From Duganella guangzhouensis (lineage in GTDB: Bacteria; Pseudomonadota; Gammaproteobacteria; Burkholderiales; Burkholderiaceae_D), in contig NZ_WKJK01000023.1 of the NCBI RefSeq assembly GCF_009674535.1, forward strand, positions 35,940-99,939: a stretch of DNA of 64,000 bases, written 5' to 3'. The position numbers and the translations under genes are program-made. This document shows, in pieces, positions 1 through 8,080 of the stretch. The notes under the pieces are model-generated. The model worked only from the letters and a program-made list of their open reading frames with translations, searched no databases and was not told the DNA's origin. Position 1 is the first letter of the stretch; the number at the start of each line of letters is the position of its first letter.

Positions 1-34
1 AGCCTCTGTAATACGCTGGATCTAACGATCAAGA

Positions 35-63
35 AATCCTCGGTACCCGAGGATTTTTTTTTT
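35..63 (+). terminator. Intrinsic terminator
   Basis: A 9-bp perfect stem (35-43 with 47-55) with a 3-nt loop is followed by a run of T to position 63. It would end transcription of a plus-strand gene lying left of the window. The minus-strand LysR gene next to it ends at 75, so the hairpin may serve both directions, although the A-tract on the other side is short. Confidence 0.8.
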
Positions 64-74
64 GCCTGAACGGT

Positions 75-983
75 TTACTTGGCGCGGCGCCAGTAGTCCT
101 GCTGGGCATAGGAATGGCGCAGGAAGTCGACAAAGGCGCGTATCCGCAGCGGCAGGTGGCGACGCTGGGCAAACACCGCGTAGATGTCGTTGCCGGGCGC
201 TGAATAGCCGTCCAGCACGGTCTGCAGCTTGCCAGCCTCAATCGCACTGCCCACTTCCCACATCGAGCGCCAGGCCAGTCCCTTGCCCGCCAGCGCCCAT
301 TCATGCAACACCTGGCCATCGTTGCAGGCCATGTTGCCGTTCACCTTCAACACCACGTTCTTGCTTTCCTCGCGGAAGGTCCAGCCGCGCTGGCTGCCTT
401 CGCTGCTGATGGCCAGGCAATTGTGCTTGCTCAAATCGGCCAGTGTCTTCGGTTCGCCGTGACGCTTGAGGTAGGACGGCGCGGCCACCACCACGCGCTG
501 GTTGTCGGCCAGCTTGACGCTAACCAAATTCGAATCCGACAGGCTGGCAATGCGGATCGCCACATCAATGCCTTCGCCAACGATGTCAACCACGCGGTCG
601 CTCATGTTCAGCGTGGCGCTGACGTCGCGGTGCTCGGCCAGGAAAGAGGGCAGTAGCGGCGCCACGTGCTGGCGGCCAAAGCCGGCCGGCGCGGATATCA
701 TCAAGTGACCTGTGGCGTGGGCGCTACGCTCGGCTACCGCCGATTCGGCTTCTTCCAGTTCGGCCAGGATGCGCTGGCAATCTTCCAGAAAAGCGGCACC
801 CTCGTCGGTCAGCGCCAGCTTGCGCGTGGTGCGCTGCAACAGCTTGACGCCCAACCGCGTCTCCAGCGCATCCAGCCTGCGCCCTATCATGGCGGGCGCG
901 ATGCCCTCGGCGCGCGCGGCGGCCGACAGGCTGCCCCTCGCCACCACCTCAACAAAAGTAGAAATCTGTCTGAACTGCCCCAT
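75..983 (-). CDS. LysR family transcriptional regulator
   Basis: This is a 302-aa DNA-binding regulator of the LysR family, with the usual length. An N-terminal winged helix-turn-helix occupies residues 1-60, including the SLSAAARAEG...RRLDALE pattern. The effector-binding domain covers about 90-295. It is transcribed divergently from malate synthase with a 191-bp gap. LysR proteins often act on their divergent neighbour, so control of aceB is possible, but the subfamily also includes orphan regulators of efflux or redox genes and the effector cannot be read from the sequence. Confidence 0.85.
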   Translation of the reverse strand: MGQFRQISTFVEVVARGSLSAAARAEGIAPAMIGRRLDALETRLGVKLLQRTTRKLALTDEGAAFLEDCQRILAELEEAESAVAERSAHATGHLMISAPAGFGRQHVAPLLPSFLAEHRDVSATLNMSDRVVDIVGEGIDVAIRIASLSDSNLVSVKLADNQRVVVAAPSYLKRHGEPKTLADLSKHNCLAISSEGSQRGWTFREESKNVVLKVNGNMACNDGQVLHEWALAGKGLAWRSMWEVGSAIEAGKLQTVLDGYSAPGNDIYAVFAQRRHLPLRIRAFVDFLRHSYAQQDYWRRAK

Positions 984-1129
984 AACACCGTGTCCCCGTC
1001 ACTTTTTACAAAAACGCATAGATGAAGTGATTTTTAGTCTCGTTTGTATAACTAAAGAGTGAATATACTGTAAAACAATGCGAGGCGTAACTGAGCCGCC
1101 ACACTAAAAACATCGCACTGCAACAAGCT

Positions 1130-1135
1130 TATAAT
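1130..1135 (+). promoter_or_regulatory. Candidate -10 box for aceB
   Basis: A perfect TATAAT lies 40 bp upstream of the aceB start codon in an AT-rich intergenic stretch. No convincing -35 hexamer is seen 16-18 bp upstream, which would fit an activator-dependent promoter. The activator would then be the divergent LysR protein or another regulator; this is inference. Confidence 0.4.
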
Positions 1136-1174
1136 TAGACGATTCGTTGATATTTTTTTACGGAGACCCACCTC

Positions 1175-2767
1175 ATGACGACCATCACTCTGCCAGCCGG
1201 CATGGAAATTACCGGTGAAATCAAACCGGGCTACGAAAACATCCTCACTTCCGAAGCACTGGCACTGGTGGCCAAGCTGAGCCGTGAATTCGAATCGCGT
1301 CGCCAGCAGTTGCTGGCCGTGCGCGTCGAGCGCGCCAAGCGTCTGGACGCCGGCGAGCGCCCGGACTTCCTGGCCGACACCGCCCACATCCGCAATGGCG
1401 ACTGGAAGATCGCGCCGATTCCAAAAGCGCTGGAATGCCGCCGCGTGGAAATCACCGGCCCGGTCGAGCGCAAGATGGTCATCAACGCCTTGAACTCGGG
1501 CGCCGACAGCTATATGACCGACTTCGAAGATTCGAACTCGCCTAACTGGGACAACCAGATCAGTGGCCAGATCAATATGAAGGACGCGGTGCGCCGCACC
1601 ATCGCGCTGGAGCAAAACGGCAAGTCCTACAAACTGAACGACAAGATCGCCACGCTGGTGGTGCGTCCGCGCGGCTGGCACCTGGATGAGAAGCACGTGC
1701 TGGTCGACGGCAAGCGCATCTCGGGCGGCATCTTCGACTTCGCGCTGTTCATGGTCCACAACGCCAAGGAGCAGCTGGCACGCGGCGCCGGCCCGTACTT
1801 CTACCTGCCGAAAATGGAATCGCATCTGGAAGCGCGCCTGTGGAACGACATCTTCGTGCTGACCCAGAACGAACTGGGCCTGCCACAAGGCACCATCAAA
1901 GCCACCGTGCTGATCGAAACCATTCTGGCCGCCTTCGAGATGGATGAAATCTTGTACGAACTGCGCGAGCACAGCTCCGGCCTGAACGCCGGCCGCTGGG
2001 ATTACATCTTCTCCTGCATTAAGAAATTCAAACTGGACAAGGACTTCTGCCTGGCCGACCGCGCCAAAGTGACGATGACCTCGCCATTCATGCGTGCCTA
2101 CGCACTGCTGTTGCTGAAAACCTGCCACAAGCGCAACGCACCAGCCATCGGCGGCATGGCGGCACTGATCCCGATCAAGAACGATCCAGAGAAAAACGAC
2201 ATCGCCATGGGCGGCGTGCGCAACGACAAGGCGCGCGATGCCACCGACGGCTACGACGGCGGCTGGGTGGCTCACCCTGGCCTGGTGGATCTGGCCATGG
2301 CCGAGTTCACGAAAGTGCTGGGCGATAAGCCGAACCAGATCGACAAGCAACGTCTGGACGTGGAAGTCAACGCCGAGCAGCTGCTGGACTTCAAACCGGA
2401 AACCCCGATCACCGAAGCCGGCCTGCGTTACAACATCAACGTCGGCATCCACTACCTGGGCAGCTGGCTGAACGGCAACGGTTGCGTGCCGATTCACAAC
2501 CTGATGGAAGATGCGGCCACGGCCGAGATCAGCCGTTCGCAAGTGTGGCAATGGATCCGCTCGACCAAGGGCGTGCTGGAAGACGGCCGCAAAGTCACCG
2601 CCGACATGGTGCGCGCGATGATTCCGGAAGAGCTGGCGAAAGTGCAGGTCACCGCGCCGGACGGCAACACCCCGGCCTATCCACGGGCCGCACAAATCTT
2701 CGAGGAGATGTCGACTTCGGAAGCGTTTGAGGAATTCCTGACGCTGCCGCTGTACGAAGAGATCTAA
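1175..2767 (+). CDS. aceB: Malate synthase A
   Basis: Malate synthase condenses glyoxylate with acetyl-CoA to give malate in the glyoxylate shunt; it is cytosolic. The 530-aa length is that of the A isoform (about 530 aa, against about 720 for GlcB). Family motifs are visible: the active-site Arg region RPRGWHL near residues 164-170, the acidic IETILAAFEMDEILYELR block (Mg/CoA pocket), GRWDYIF, and the C-terminal MEDAATAEISR carrying the catalytic acid. The start is supported by GGAG just upstream of the ATG. Isocitrate lyase is not adjacent, so the partner enzyme must lie elsewhere. Confidence 0.97.
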   Translation: MTTITLPAGMEITGEIKPGYENILTSEALALVAKLSREFESRRQQLLAVRVERAKRLDAGERPDFLADTAHIRNGDWKIAPIPKALECRRVEITGPVERKMVINALNSGADSYMTDFEDSNSPNWDNQISGQINMKDAVRRTIALEQNGKSYKLNDKIATLVVRPRGWHLDEKHVLVDGKRISGGIFDFALFMVHNAKEQLARGAGPYFYLPKMESHLEARLWNDIFVLTQNELGLPQGTIKATVLIETILAAFEMDEILYELREHSSGLNAGRWDYIFSCIKKFKLDKDFCLADRAKVTMTSPFMRAYALLLLKTCHKRNAPAIGGMAALIPIKNDPEKNDIAMGGVRNDKARDATDGYDGGWVAHPGLVDLAMAEFTKVLGDKPNQIDKQRLDVEVNAEQLLDFKPETPITEAGLRYNINVGIHYLGSWLNGNGCVPIHNLMEDAATAEISRSQVWQWIRSTKGVLEDGRKVTADMVRAMIPEELAKVQVTAPDGNTPAYPRAAQIFEEMSTSEAFEEFLTLPLYEEI

Positions 2768-2772
2768 AACCG

Positions 2773-2797
2773 AAACGGCCCGCAAGGGCCGTTTTTG
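2773..2797 (+). terminator. Intrinsic terminator of aceB
   Basis: An 8-bp stem (2773-2780 with 2787-2794) with a 6-nt loop leads into a short T run, 6 bp after the aceB stop. It lies between convergent aceB and gloB. Confidence 0.8.
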
Positions 2798-2798
2798 A

Positions 2799-3605
2799 TT
2801 AGAAGTCGTTTTTCCACAAACGCAGCGCGGTGAAGGTGGCCAGTGGCGTATCGATGCGGTCGAGGCGCCCGGCCTTCACCAGTTGCTCGGCAATCGCCGC
2901 CTCGCGATAGCGCAGGAAGGGATTGGTCGCCTTCTCCAGTCCGATGGTGCTGGGCACGGTGGGAATATCATGCTCGCGCTTGTCTGTTTCCACTTTCACC
3001 CGTTCTTGCAGCGCCACATTGTCCGGCTCCACCACGCGCGCGAAGCGCAGATTGGACAGCGTGTACTCGTGGGCGCAATACACCAGCGTGTCCTCCGGCA
3101 GCGACGCCAGCTTGCCGAGTGAGCTGATCATCTGCGCCGGCGTGCCTTCGAACAGGCGTCCACAGCCGCCGGCAAACAGCGTGTCGCCGCAGAACAGCCA
3201 GGTCGGCGCGCCGTCGGCCGGCTCGCGCACATAGGCGATGTGGCCCATGGTGTGGCCGGGCACGTCTAGCACCGACAACTTCAGCGCCAGCCCCGGCACA
3301 TCGATAATCTTGCCTTCGCCCACCGGCAAAGTGACCGCGGCGATGGTCTCGTTGCGCGGACCGAAGACCGGAACCTGATAATGCTGTAATAATTCAGGAA
3401 CGCCGCCGATATGGTCAGCATGGTGATGGGTGAGTAAAATGGCGGTGAGCTTGAGTCCGTTTGCTTTCAGCGCCGCCAGGATCGGCTTGGCGTCGCCCGG
3501 GTCGACCACCGCAGCATGTGTGCCATCATGTATCAACCACAGATAATTGTCGCGGAATGCGGGAACCGTTAAAACACTGAGAGCTTGAGTAGAAGATATG
3601 GTCAT
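2799..3605 (-). CDS. gloB: Hydroxyacylglutathione hydrolase (glyoxalase II)
   Basis: GloB hydrolyses S-lactoylglutathione to D-lactate and glutathione, the second step of methylglyoxal detoxification. The 268-aa protein has the metallo-beta-lactamase fold motif HxHxDH at H60/H62/D64/H65. It also has the downstream ligands in VPGHTMGH and FCGDTLFAGGCGR, and a C-terminal HAGH-type domain ending in RLWKNDF. A TTG 12 bp upstream is possible, but the ATG at 3605 gives the normal N-terminus. The gene is divergent from the methyltransferase with only 20 bp between starts. The order gloB-methyltransferase-rnhA-dnaQ matches the enterobacterial gloB-yafS-rnhA-dnaQ arrangement. Confidence 0.95.
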   Translation of the reverse strand: MTISSTQALSVLTVPAFRDNYLWLIHDGTHAAVVDPGDAKPILAALKANGLKLTAILLTHHHADHIGGVPELLQHYQVPVFGPRNETIAAVTLPVGEGKIIDVPGLALKLSVLDVPGHTMGHIAYVREPADGAPTWLFCGDTLFAGGCGRLFEGTPAQMISSLGKLASLPEDTLVYCAHEYTLSNLRFARVVEPDNVALQERVKVETDKREHDIPTVPSTIGLEKATNPFLRYREAAIAEQLVKAGRLDRIDTPLATFTALRLWKNDF

Positions 3606-3625
3606 TGGATTGCACAAGGCTAAGC

Positions 3626-4402
3626 ATGGATAAGGCGGGATCCGAGAAGTCCATTATAGCGCTGGAAGGCTGGCTGCAAACGCCCGCAGGTGTCTACTTG
3701 CGTGCGTGGGAACAAAGCTGTCTCGATAATTTAACAGCCGACATCTTCGGCTACAACGCGGTGCAGATCGGCATGCCTCAAATTGATGCCCTGGCCGCCA
3801 GCCGCATGCCCTACAAACTGCTGGCCGACCGCAAAATCCGCGCCGCGCACGAGCCATCGCGCCCGGTCAACGTCACGCTCGATTACACCGAACTGCCGTT
3901 CGCTTCGCAAAGCGTCGACCTGATGGTGTTGCCGCACGTGCTGGAATTTTCCACCGACCCGCATCAGGTGCTGCGCGAAGTCGAGCGCGTGCTGATTCCG
4001 GAAGGGCAGGTCATCATCTGCGGTTTCAATCCGGCCAGCTTGTGGGGCGCGCGCCATGTGCTGCGGCGGGTCGGCGGCACTTCCTTCCTGCCCAGGACAG
4101 AAGAGCTGATCTCTATGCCCCGCATGAAAGACTGGTTAAAATTATTGAATATGAGCGCCAGCCAAAGCCACTTTGGTTGCTACGCGCCAGCCTGCCGCAC
4201 AGAAAAATGGCTGCAACGCTACGCCTTCATGGATAATGCCGGCTCGCGCTGGTGGCCATACTTTGGCGGCGTGTACGTCGTTCAGGCGATCAAGCGGGTC
4301 AAAGGCATGCGCATGATAGGCCCGGCCTGGACGCGCAAAACGGCAACGGCCCCTGCGGTCGTGCCGGTAACGAACAAACGAAGAGAGCAGCAAGATGGAT
4401 AA
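3626..4402 (+). CDS. SAM-dependent methyltransferase (YafS-like)
   Basis: This is a 258-aa class I methyltransferase-like protein. The post-motif I acidic region, the SVDLMVLPHVLEFSTDPHQVL segment (Methyltransf_11 motif II/III style) and the strand leading into GQVIICGFNPASLWG are visible. Its place between gloB and rnhA is the conserved position of yafS in enterobacteria. The substrate is unknown. The start at 3626 (MDKAG) is preferred to a codon 21 bp upstream, which would overlap the gloB start. The 3' end overlaps rnhA by 8 bp, so the two are translationally coupled. Confidence 0.8.
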   Translation: MDKAGSEKSIIALEGWLQTPAGVYLRAWEQSCLDNLTADIFGYNAVQIGMPQIDALAASRMPYKLLADRKIRAAHEPSRPVNVTLDYTELPFASQSVDLMVLPHVLEFSTDPHQVLREVERVLIPEGQVIICGFNPASLWGARHVLRRVGGTSFLPRTEELISMPRMKDWLKLLNMSASQSHFGCYAPACRTEKWLQRYAFMDNAGSRWWPYFGGVYVVQAIKRVKGMRMIGPAWTRKTATAPAVVPVTNKRREQQDG

Positions 4403-4835
4403 GGTAGATATTTACACAGACGGCGCCTGCAAGGGTAATCCCGGCCTCGGCGGCTGGGGCGCTTTGCTGGTGGCGGGCGAGGCCGAGAAGGAAATCTTCG
4501 GCGGCACCCGCGACACCACCAACAATCGGATGGAACTGCAGGCGGTGATCGAAGCGCTGACCGCGTTGAAGCGGCCGTGCACAGTGGTGCTGCACACCGA
4601 CAGCCAGTATGTGCAAAAAGGCATCAGCGAATGGATCCACGGCTGGAAGGCGCGCGGCTGGAAAACCTCGACCAAGGAACCGGTCAAGAATGAAGACCTG
4701 TGGAAAGCGCTGGACGCGGCCCAGACCATGCACACCATCGAATGGCGCTGGGTGCGCGGCCACAACGGCCACCCGGGCAACGAACGCGCCGACATGCTGG
4801 CCAACCGCGGCGTCGAAGTCGCGCGCGTACGCTGA
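4395..4835 (+). CDS. rnhA: Ribonuclease HI
   Basis: RNase HI cuts the RNA strand of RNA-DNA hybrids, removing primers and R-loops. The 146-aa length fits the bacterial enzyme. The catalytic carboxylates fall at D9 (YTDGAC), E47 (RMELQ), D69 (HTDSQY) and D133 (ERADMLA). A helix-rich basic protrusion (HGWKARGWK, about residues 82-90) is present. The start overlaps the upstream methyltransferase gene. dnaQ follows after 33 bp, as in E. coli, although there the two genes are divergent. Confidence 0.97.
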   Translation: MDKVDIYTDGACKGNPGLGGWGALLVAGEAEKEIFGGTRDTTNNRMELQAVIEALTALKRPCTVVLHTDSQYVQKGISEWIHGWKARGWKTSTKEPVKNEDLWKALDAAQTMHTIEWRWVRGHNGHPGNERADMLANRGVEVARVR

Positions 4836-4868
4836 TATACTGCAGCGCTGAATCAATCACGGAACACT

Positions 4869-5594
4869 ATGCGCCAAATCGTACTGGATACCGAAACCAC
4901 CGGTATCAACCCCAAGCTGGGTAACCGTATCCTGGAAATCGGCTGCGTCGAGCTGCTTGACCGCAAGCTGACCGGCAATAATCTGCACTTCTACATCAAT
5001 CCGGAGCGCGAGTCGGAAGAGGGCGCGCTGAACGTCCACGGCCTGACCACCGAATTCCTGAGAGATAAGCCGAAATTCCGCGAGATTGTCGAACAGCTGC
5101 GCCACTACATCCAGGGCGCCGAAGTCATCATCCACAACGCGCCGTTTGACCTGGGCTTCCTGAACCACGAATTCAAGCTGCTCAACCTGCCGGATTTCTC
5201 CGACCACATCGGCGGTGTGATCGACACGCTGGTGCAGGCCAAGGAGCTGCATCCCGGCAAGCGCAACTCGCTGGATGCGCTGTGCGACCGTTACGGCATC
5301 TCCAACGCCCACCGCAAACTGCACGGCGCGCTGCTGGATGCCGAGCTGCTGGCCGACGTCTACCTGGCCATGACGCGCGGCCAGAACAGCCTAGGCATGG
5401 ATGTGGAAGAGGAGATCGTTGATCTGAGCGCAGCGCTGGAGCCGGTCGCCATGGCCGACATCATCTTCGCGCCCGCCTCGCCAGACGAACTGGCGGCCCA
5501 CGCCGAATCGCTGGCCGGGCTGGACAAGGCGATGAAAGGCCAATGCATCTGGAGCGCGCTGGAGAACCCGCCGGCCCCCGCCCCGGCGGCCTAA
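4869..5594 (+). CDS. dnaQ: DNA polymerase III epsilon subunit (proofreading exonuclease)
   Basis: This is the 3'-5' proofreading exonuclease of the replicative polymerase core. The 241-aa protein shows the DEDDh exonuclease set: D7 and E9 in LDTETTG, D94 in NAPFDLGFL, and H152 with D157 in KLHGALLDAELLA. The C-terminal 60 residues are Ala/Pro-rich and diverge, as is usual for the part that binds the alpha subunit. It is followed by a tRNA gene, reminiscent of the dnaQ-tRNA neighbourhood in gammaproteobacteria. Confidence 0.97.
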   Translation: MRQIVLDTETTGINPKLGNRILEIGCVELLDRKLTGNNLHFYINPERESEEGALNVHGLTTEFLRDKPKFREIVEQLRHYIQGAEVIIHNAPFDLGFLNHEFKLLNLPDFSDHIGGVIDTLVQAKELHPGKRNSLDALCDRYGISNAHRKLHGALLDAELLADVYLAMTRGQNSLGMDVEEEIVDLSAALEPVAMADIIFAPASPDELAAHAESLAGLDKAMKGQCIWSALENPPAPAPAA

Positions 5595-5602
5595 ATTAGG
5601 AC

Positions 5603-5631
5603 TTGTGCTTCTCGGGAGCAAGCTCTATAAT
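5603..5631 (+). promoter_or_regulatory. Promoter of tRNA-Val
   Basis: TTGTGC at 5603-5608 and a perfect TATAAT at 5626-5631 are separated by exactly 17 bp. The tRNA begins 13 bp after the -10 box. This is the cleanest sigma-70 promoter seen in the window. Confidence 0.8.
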
Positions 5632-5644
5632 GCTCGCACTCGAC

Positions 5645-5719
5645 GGGAGGTTAGCTCAGGGGTAGAGCACTGCATTCACACTGCAGGGGTCGCAAGTTCG
5701 AAACTTGCACTTCCCACCA
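5645..5719 (+). tRNA. tRNA-Val (anticodon CAC)
   Basis: A full cloverleaf can be drawn. The 7-bp acceptor stem includes one G-U pair, the anticodon arm is CTGCA/TGCAG around TTCACAC (anticodon CAC, reading GUG), and the T arm carries GTTCGAA. CCA is encoded at the 3' end. It has its own promoter and terminator. The adjacent integrase pseudogene points at its 3' end, so it is the probable integration site of an element. Confidence 0.95.
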
Positions 5720-5752
5720 AGAATTTCAAGTGAAATCAATCACTTACACTAG

Positions 5753-5784
5753 AAGCCGATCTTTAAACAGATCGGCTTTTTTGT
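5753..5784 (+). terminator. Intrinsic terminator after tRNA-Val (repeated at 18479)
   Basis: A 10-bp stem (5753-5762 with 5769-5778) and 6-nt loop are followed by T-rich sequence. The same hairpin recurs with one loop difference at 18479-18510, the proposed far edge of the island. Confidence 0.85.
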
Positions 5785-5807
5785 TGAGTGTAATTTTTCA
5801 GTGTAAT

Positions 5808-6660
5808 TTACTGCGTCGCCACCAGCTCCGATAACTTGTCCAGCGCGGCGCGCTGTGCCTCAACCTGCAGGTGTGCGTATCGTTGATTGGTCTGCACATT
5901 GGCGTGGCCGAGAATCTTGCTGATAGTGTACAGGTCCACACCCAAGCCCAGCATGATGTTGGTGCACGAGTGTCGCAGATCGTGCAATAGGGATAACGCG
6001 CATCCGGAGCGTTTTGGTGTTGCTGGTCGGGAACGTGATCGCGTCCCGTCCGATGTGTGCGCGTTCGATCTGGAATAGCTCTCCGCGATGAGCGCCGGTG
6101 AGCAGGGCCGCCCATATCGCGGCCTGTGCGATAGGCGAGCAGAGCGAGGTGATCTTCCTCACCTGTTCCACAGTCAGGAAGACTTCGCGTTTATTGTTGA
6201 CGGCGACTGACTCAATCCGTAGACCATAGTTCGCCGGAATCAGGCGCTGGCGCCAAGCCAGATGCAGGCCTTTTTTGCGAAGGCGAGCGACCGGTCGATC
6301 GTCGCTGCAGCGTACGCCGGCTTCATTTTGCCCGTCTTCCTGCCTGGTATTAATTTGCTCATGTCCCGAATCACGTGGCGTGCAAATTCCTGCGCTTGGC
6401 TCGCCTTGTAGCGCTCCGCCTAAGGGCCGAGCCGCTTCGCTTGGTGCTTGGCCGTTTCGGCGCTGCGCAGCGCCTGCGCGTGCTTAACAAAGAGCGCGAG
6501 GACTGCGGTCATCGGCAGGGCGCCCGATGCGCGCAGCTCCATTTCTACTAGCTTGGCATCTCCCGAAGTTGCACCTTCTGGCAGCTCTCGGTGAATTCTT
6601 TTGCCATCGACCATGATGCCGGCATGGAGTTTGCCCATTTTTGTCTTTCCAGATTGACAT
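5808..6660 (-). pseudogene. Tyrosine-recombinase (phage/island integrase) pseudogene
   Basis: Fragments of one integrase follow each other in different frames. The N-terminus MSIWKDKNG starts at 6660 after the SD-like region; an extra G then shifts the frame into KLHAGIMVDGKR. An in-frame TAG occurs near 6421, where the reading KRLGP(stop)AERYKASQ suggests a mutated Trp. Another shift falls near 6270. Box I then reads TGAHRGEL with His in the usual catalytic Arg position. After a frame change near 5985, the last block carries HDLRHS and LGHANVQTNQRYAHL with the catalytic Tyr. The usual stretch between the beta-hairpin and HDLRHS is missing, so there is also an internal deletion. It cannot encode an active recombinase. 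It faces the tRNA-Val 3' end, the normal arrangement for tRNA-integrating elements. Confidence 0.85.
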
Positions 6661-6824
6661 ACCTGATTTTCCTTCAACCATTCTTTACATTCGGCTAAGT
6701 TGTAGCGCTTGGCCCCTTTTCCTACCGGCTTGCAGGTAGGAAAAGGGGCGTGGCAAAAATCTGCGACACGATGCGACAGTACTATGGGATCAGGGTTAGA
6801 GTAAAAAAAGTTATAAATTGACAA
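6640..6824 (-). pseudogene. Small helix-turn-helix (excisionase-like) gene fragment
   Basis: Upstream of the integrase start, in a frame that runs into the integrase remnant, the reading KPVGKGAKRYNLAECKEWL resembles the end of a short DNA-binding protein of the AlpA/Nu1 type often encoded before int. The N-terminal part is not recognisable. A 15-bp inverted repeat (6712-6749) lies inside it, so the gene is probably disrupted. Identity is uncertain. Confidence 0.3.
6712..6749. repeat. 15-bp perfect inverted repeat
   Basis: Positions 6712-6726 are the exact reverse complement of 6735-6749, with an 8-nt loop. No T-tract follows on either strand, so it is not a standard terminator. It sits inside the excisionase-like remnant at the integrase end of the island. 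Confidence 0.85.
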
Positions 6825-6881
6825 TTATTCTCGTTGTCAGGTTATCATTTGGAATAATTGATAATTTCGAAGGAGTCGAAA

Positions 6882-7796
6882 ATGAGACGTCTTTGGGGGT
6901 ATGCGCGATTCGCTGTGGGGTTGGCATTCTTGGCGCCCGTGGCCCAGTGCTTAGCTCAACCTGCGGAATCCGATTATCTAGCGCTGTCTCGGCAGACCTT
7001 TGCAGACGTTGAGAGATTGCTGATTTCCAACGATCTGGAGCGCGCATCGACGGTGTTCGAGCAGGGAATTATGCAGGTTCAACCATCTTCGCGTGCTTAC
7101 GCAGAATTGGTACTTTGGCACGCTGCATTGTTGACCCTTCGCGGCAAATCCTACCCGGCTATCAAACTACTTGGCGATTGCAACAGGATGGCTGCTGCGT
7201 ACGTGAATGAGTGCCGACGAGCGATCCAGTTTTACGACCAGGGTAACGGAATTCCTCTGGCTGCGATAGTTGCTGGTGTTCGGCAAGAGCAAAGCGTTTC
7301 AAATAAGCTTGTATATGTAACGCCCCCGTTGCCAGGCCTGCTTGGAACCCCACTCGCGGAAGACGATGACGAGCCGCCTCCGAGGAGCTCAATGTCGCCT
7401 AGCACGGCCATTGTAGCGGGGATGCTGGCCGGATTGAGTAGCGTCAACGGGAAAGCCGTTGCTGCTCCCTATGCCAGTAACCTCACGCAACAACAAGCGA
7501 CAGCTATGAGGGAGCCGCCTCAGCGGGCAGATCATTGTGTTGCTATCCATCCGGATCCTGGCTCTCCGGCGCCCCAATTTCACAACACTTGCAATTATGC
7601 AATTTCGATATCGTGGTGCGATGAAGATCCCAAGAGCAGCTCAGCCTGCCGTGGGGGCGTAAATGGCGCTGCAGGAACAGATCTGAACCCAGGAAAATCT
7701 TGGCCAGCAGGATATGCGAAGGTCCATTTCGCCGCGTGCAAAGGTTTTGCAAATGTCCTTGTCATCTTGAAGGATGGGGTGGGGCAGTGCAGATGA
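6882..7796 (+). CDS. Secreted protein of unknown function
   Basis: This is a 304-aa protein not recognised as a known family. The start at 6882 is set by AGGAG 8 bp upstream. Residues 1-27 form a signal peptide ending near AQCLA, so export to the periplasm or beyond is likely. The middle (about 35-115) is helical and TPR-like in composition. A Pro/acid-rich linker follows (EDDDEPPPRSS near 160). The C-terminal third holds spaced cysteines (HNTCNYAISISWCDED, SACRGG, FAACKG) resembling a small disulphide-bonded domain. Codon and base use are less GC-rich than in neighbouring genes, in line with the mobile context next to the integrase remnant. Confidence 0.6.
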   Translation: MRRLWGYARFAVGLAFLAPVAQCLAQPAESDYLALSRQTFADVERLLISNDLERASTVFEQGIMQVQPSSRAYAELVLWHAALLTLRGKSYPAIKLLGDCNRMAAAYVNECRRAIQFYDQGNGIPLAAIVAGVRQEQSVSNKLVYVTPPLPGLLGTPLAEDDDEPPPRSSMSPSTAIVAGMLAGLSSVNGKAVAAPYASNLTQQQATAMREPPQRADHCVAIHPDPGSPAPQFHNTCNYAISISWCDEDPKSSSACRGGVNGAAGTDLNPGKSWPAGYAKVHFAACKGFANVLVILKDGVGQCR

Positions 7797-7867
7797 TTGA
7801 GTGCCAGAGCGCTACATGGAAATTCGGTAAGGTGCGGCTGGCGGACTGCCAACAGTCTGCATGTTAA

Positions 7868-7890
7868 AAAGCCCCGACTGGCGGGGCTTT
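7868..7890 (+). terminator. Hairpin terminator
   Basis: A 9-bp stem (7868-7876 with 7882-7890) with a 5-nt loop lies 71 bp after the preceding gene. The following T run is short. The rest of 7891-8080 shows no feature I can support. Confidence 0.6.
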
Positions 7891-8080
7891 AACAACAAGG
7901 GGGGGATGCATATCGCGCGTCAATACTGGCTGCTGCTCCATTTTTGCCGATAGATATTTTCAAATGACGTGATTCTCTCCGACAAAGCCTTGCGTCAGTA
8001 GTACAACGATGAACAGCCAAAAACTGCTCGCGCTTATTCCCTCCAGCTCCCCCGTAGTCTACCTGCTGATCTTGAAAAAC

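Noticed and set aside
1052..2785. 577-codon minus-strand frame over aceB
   Set aside because: Shadow of malate synthase codons; no motifs, and the opposite strand is an unmistakable enzyme.
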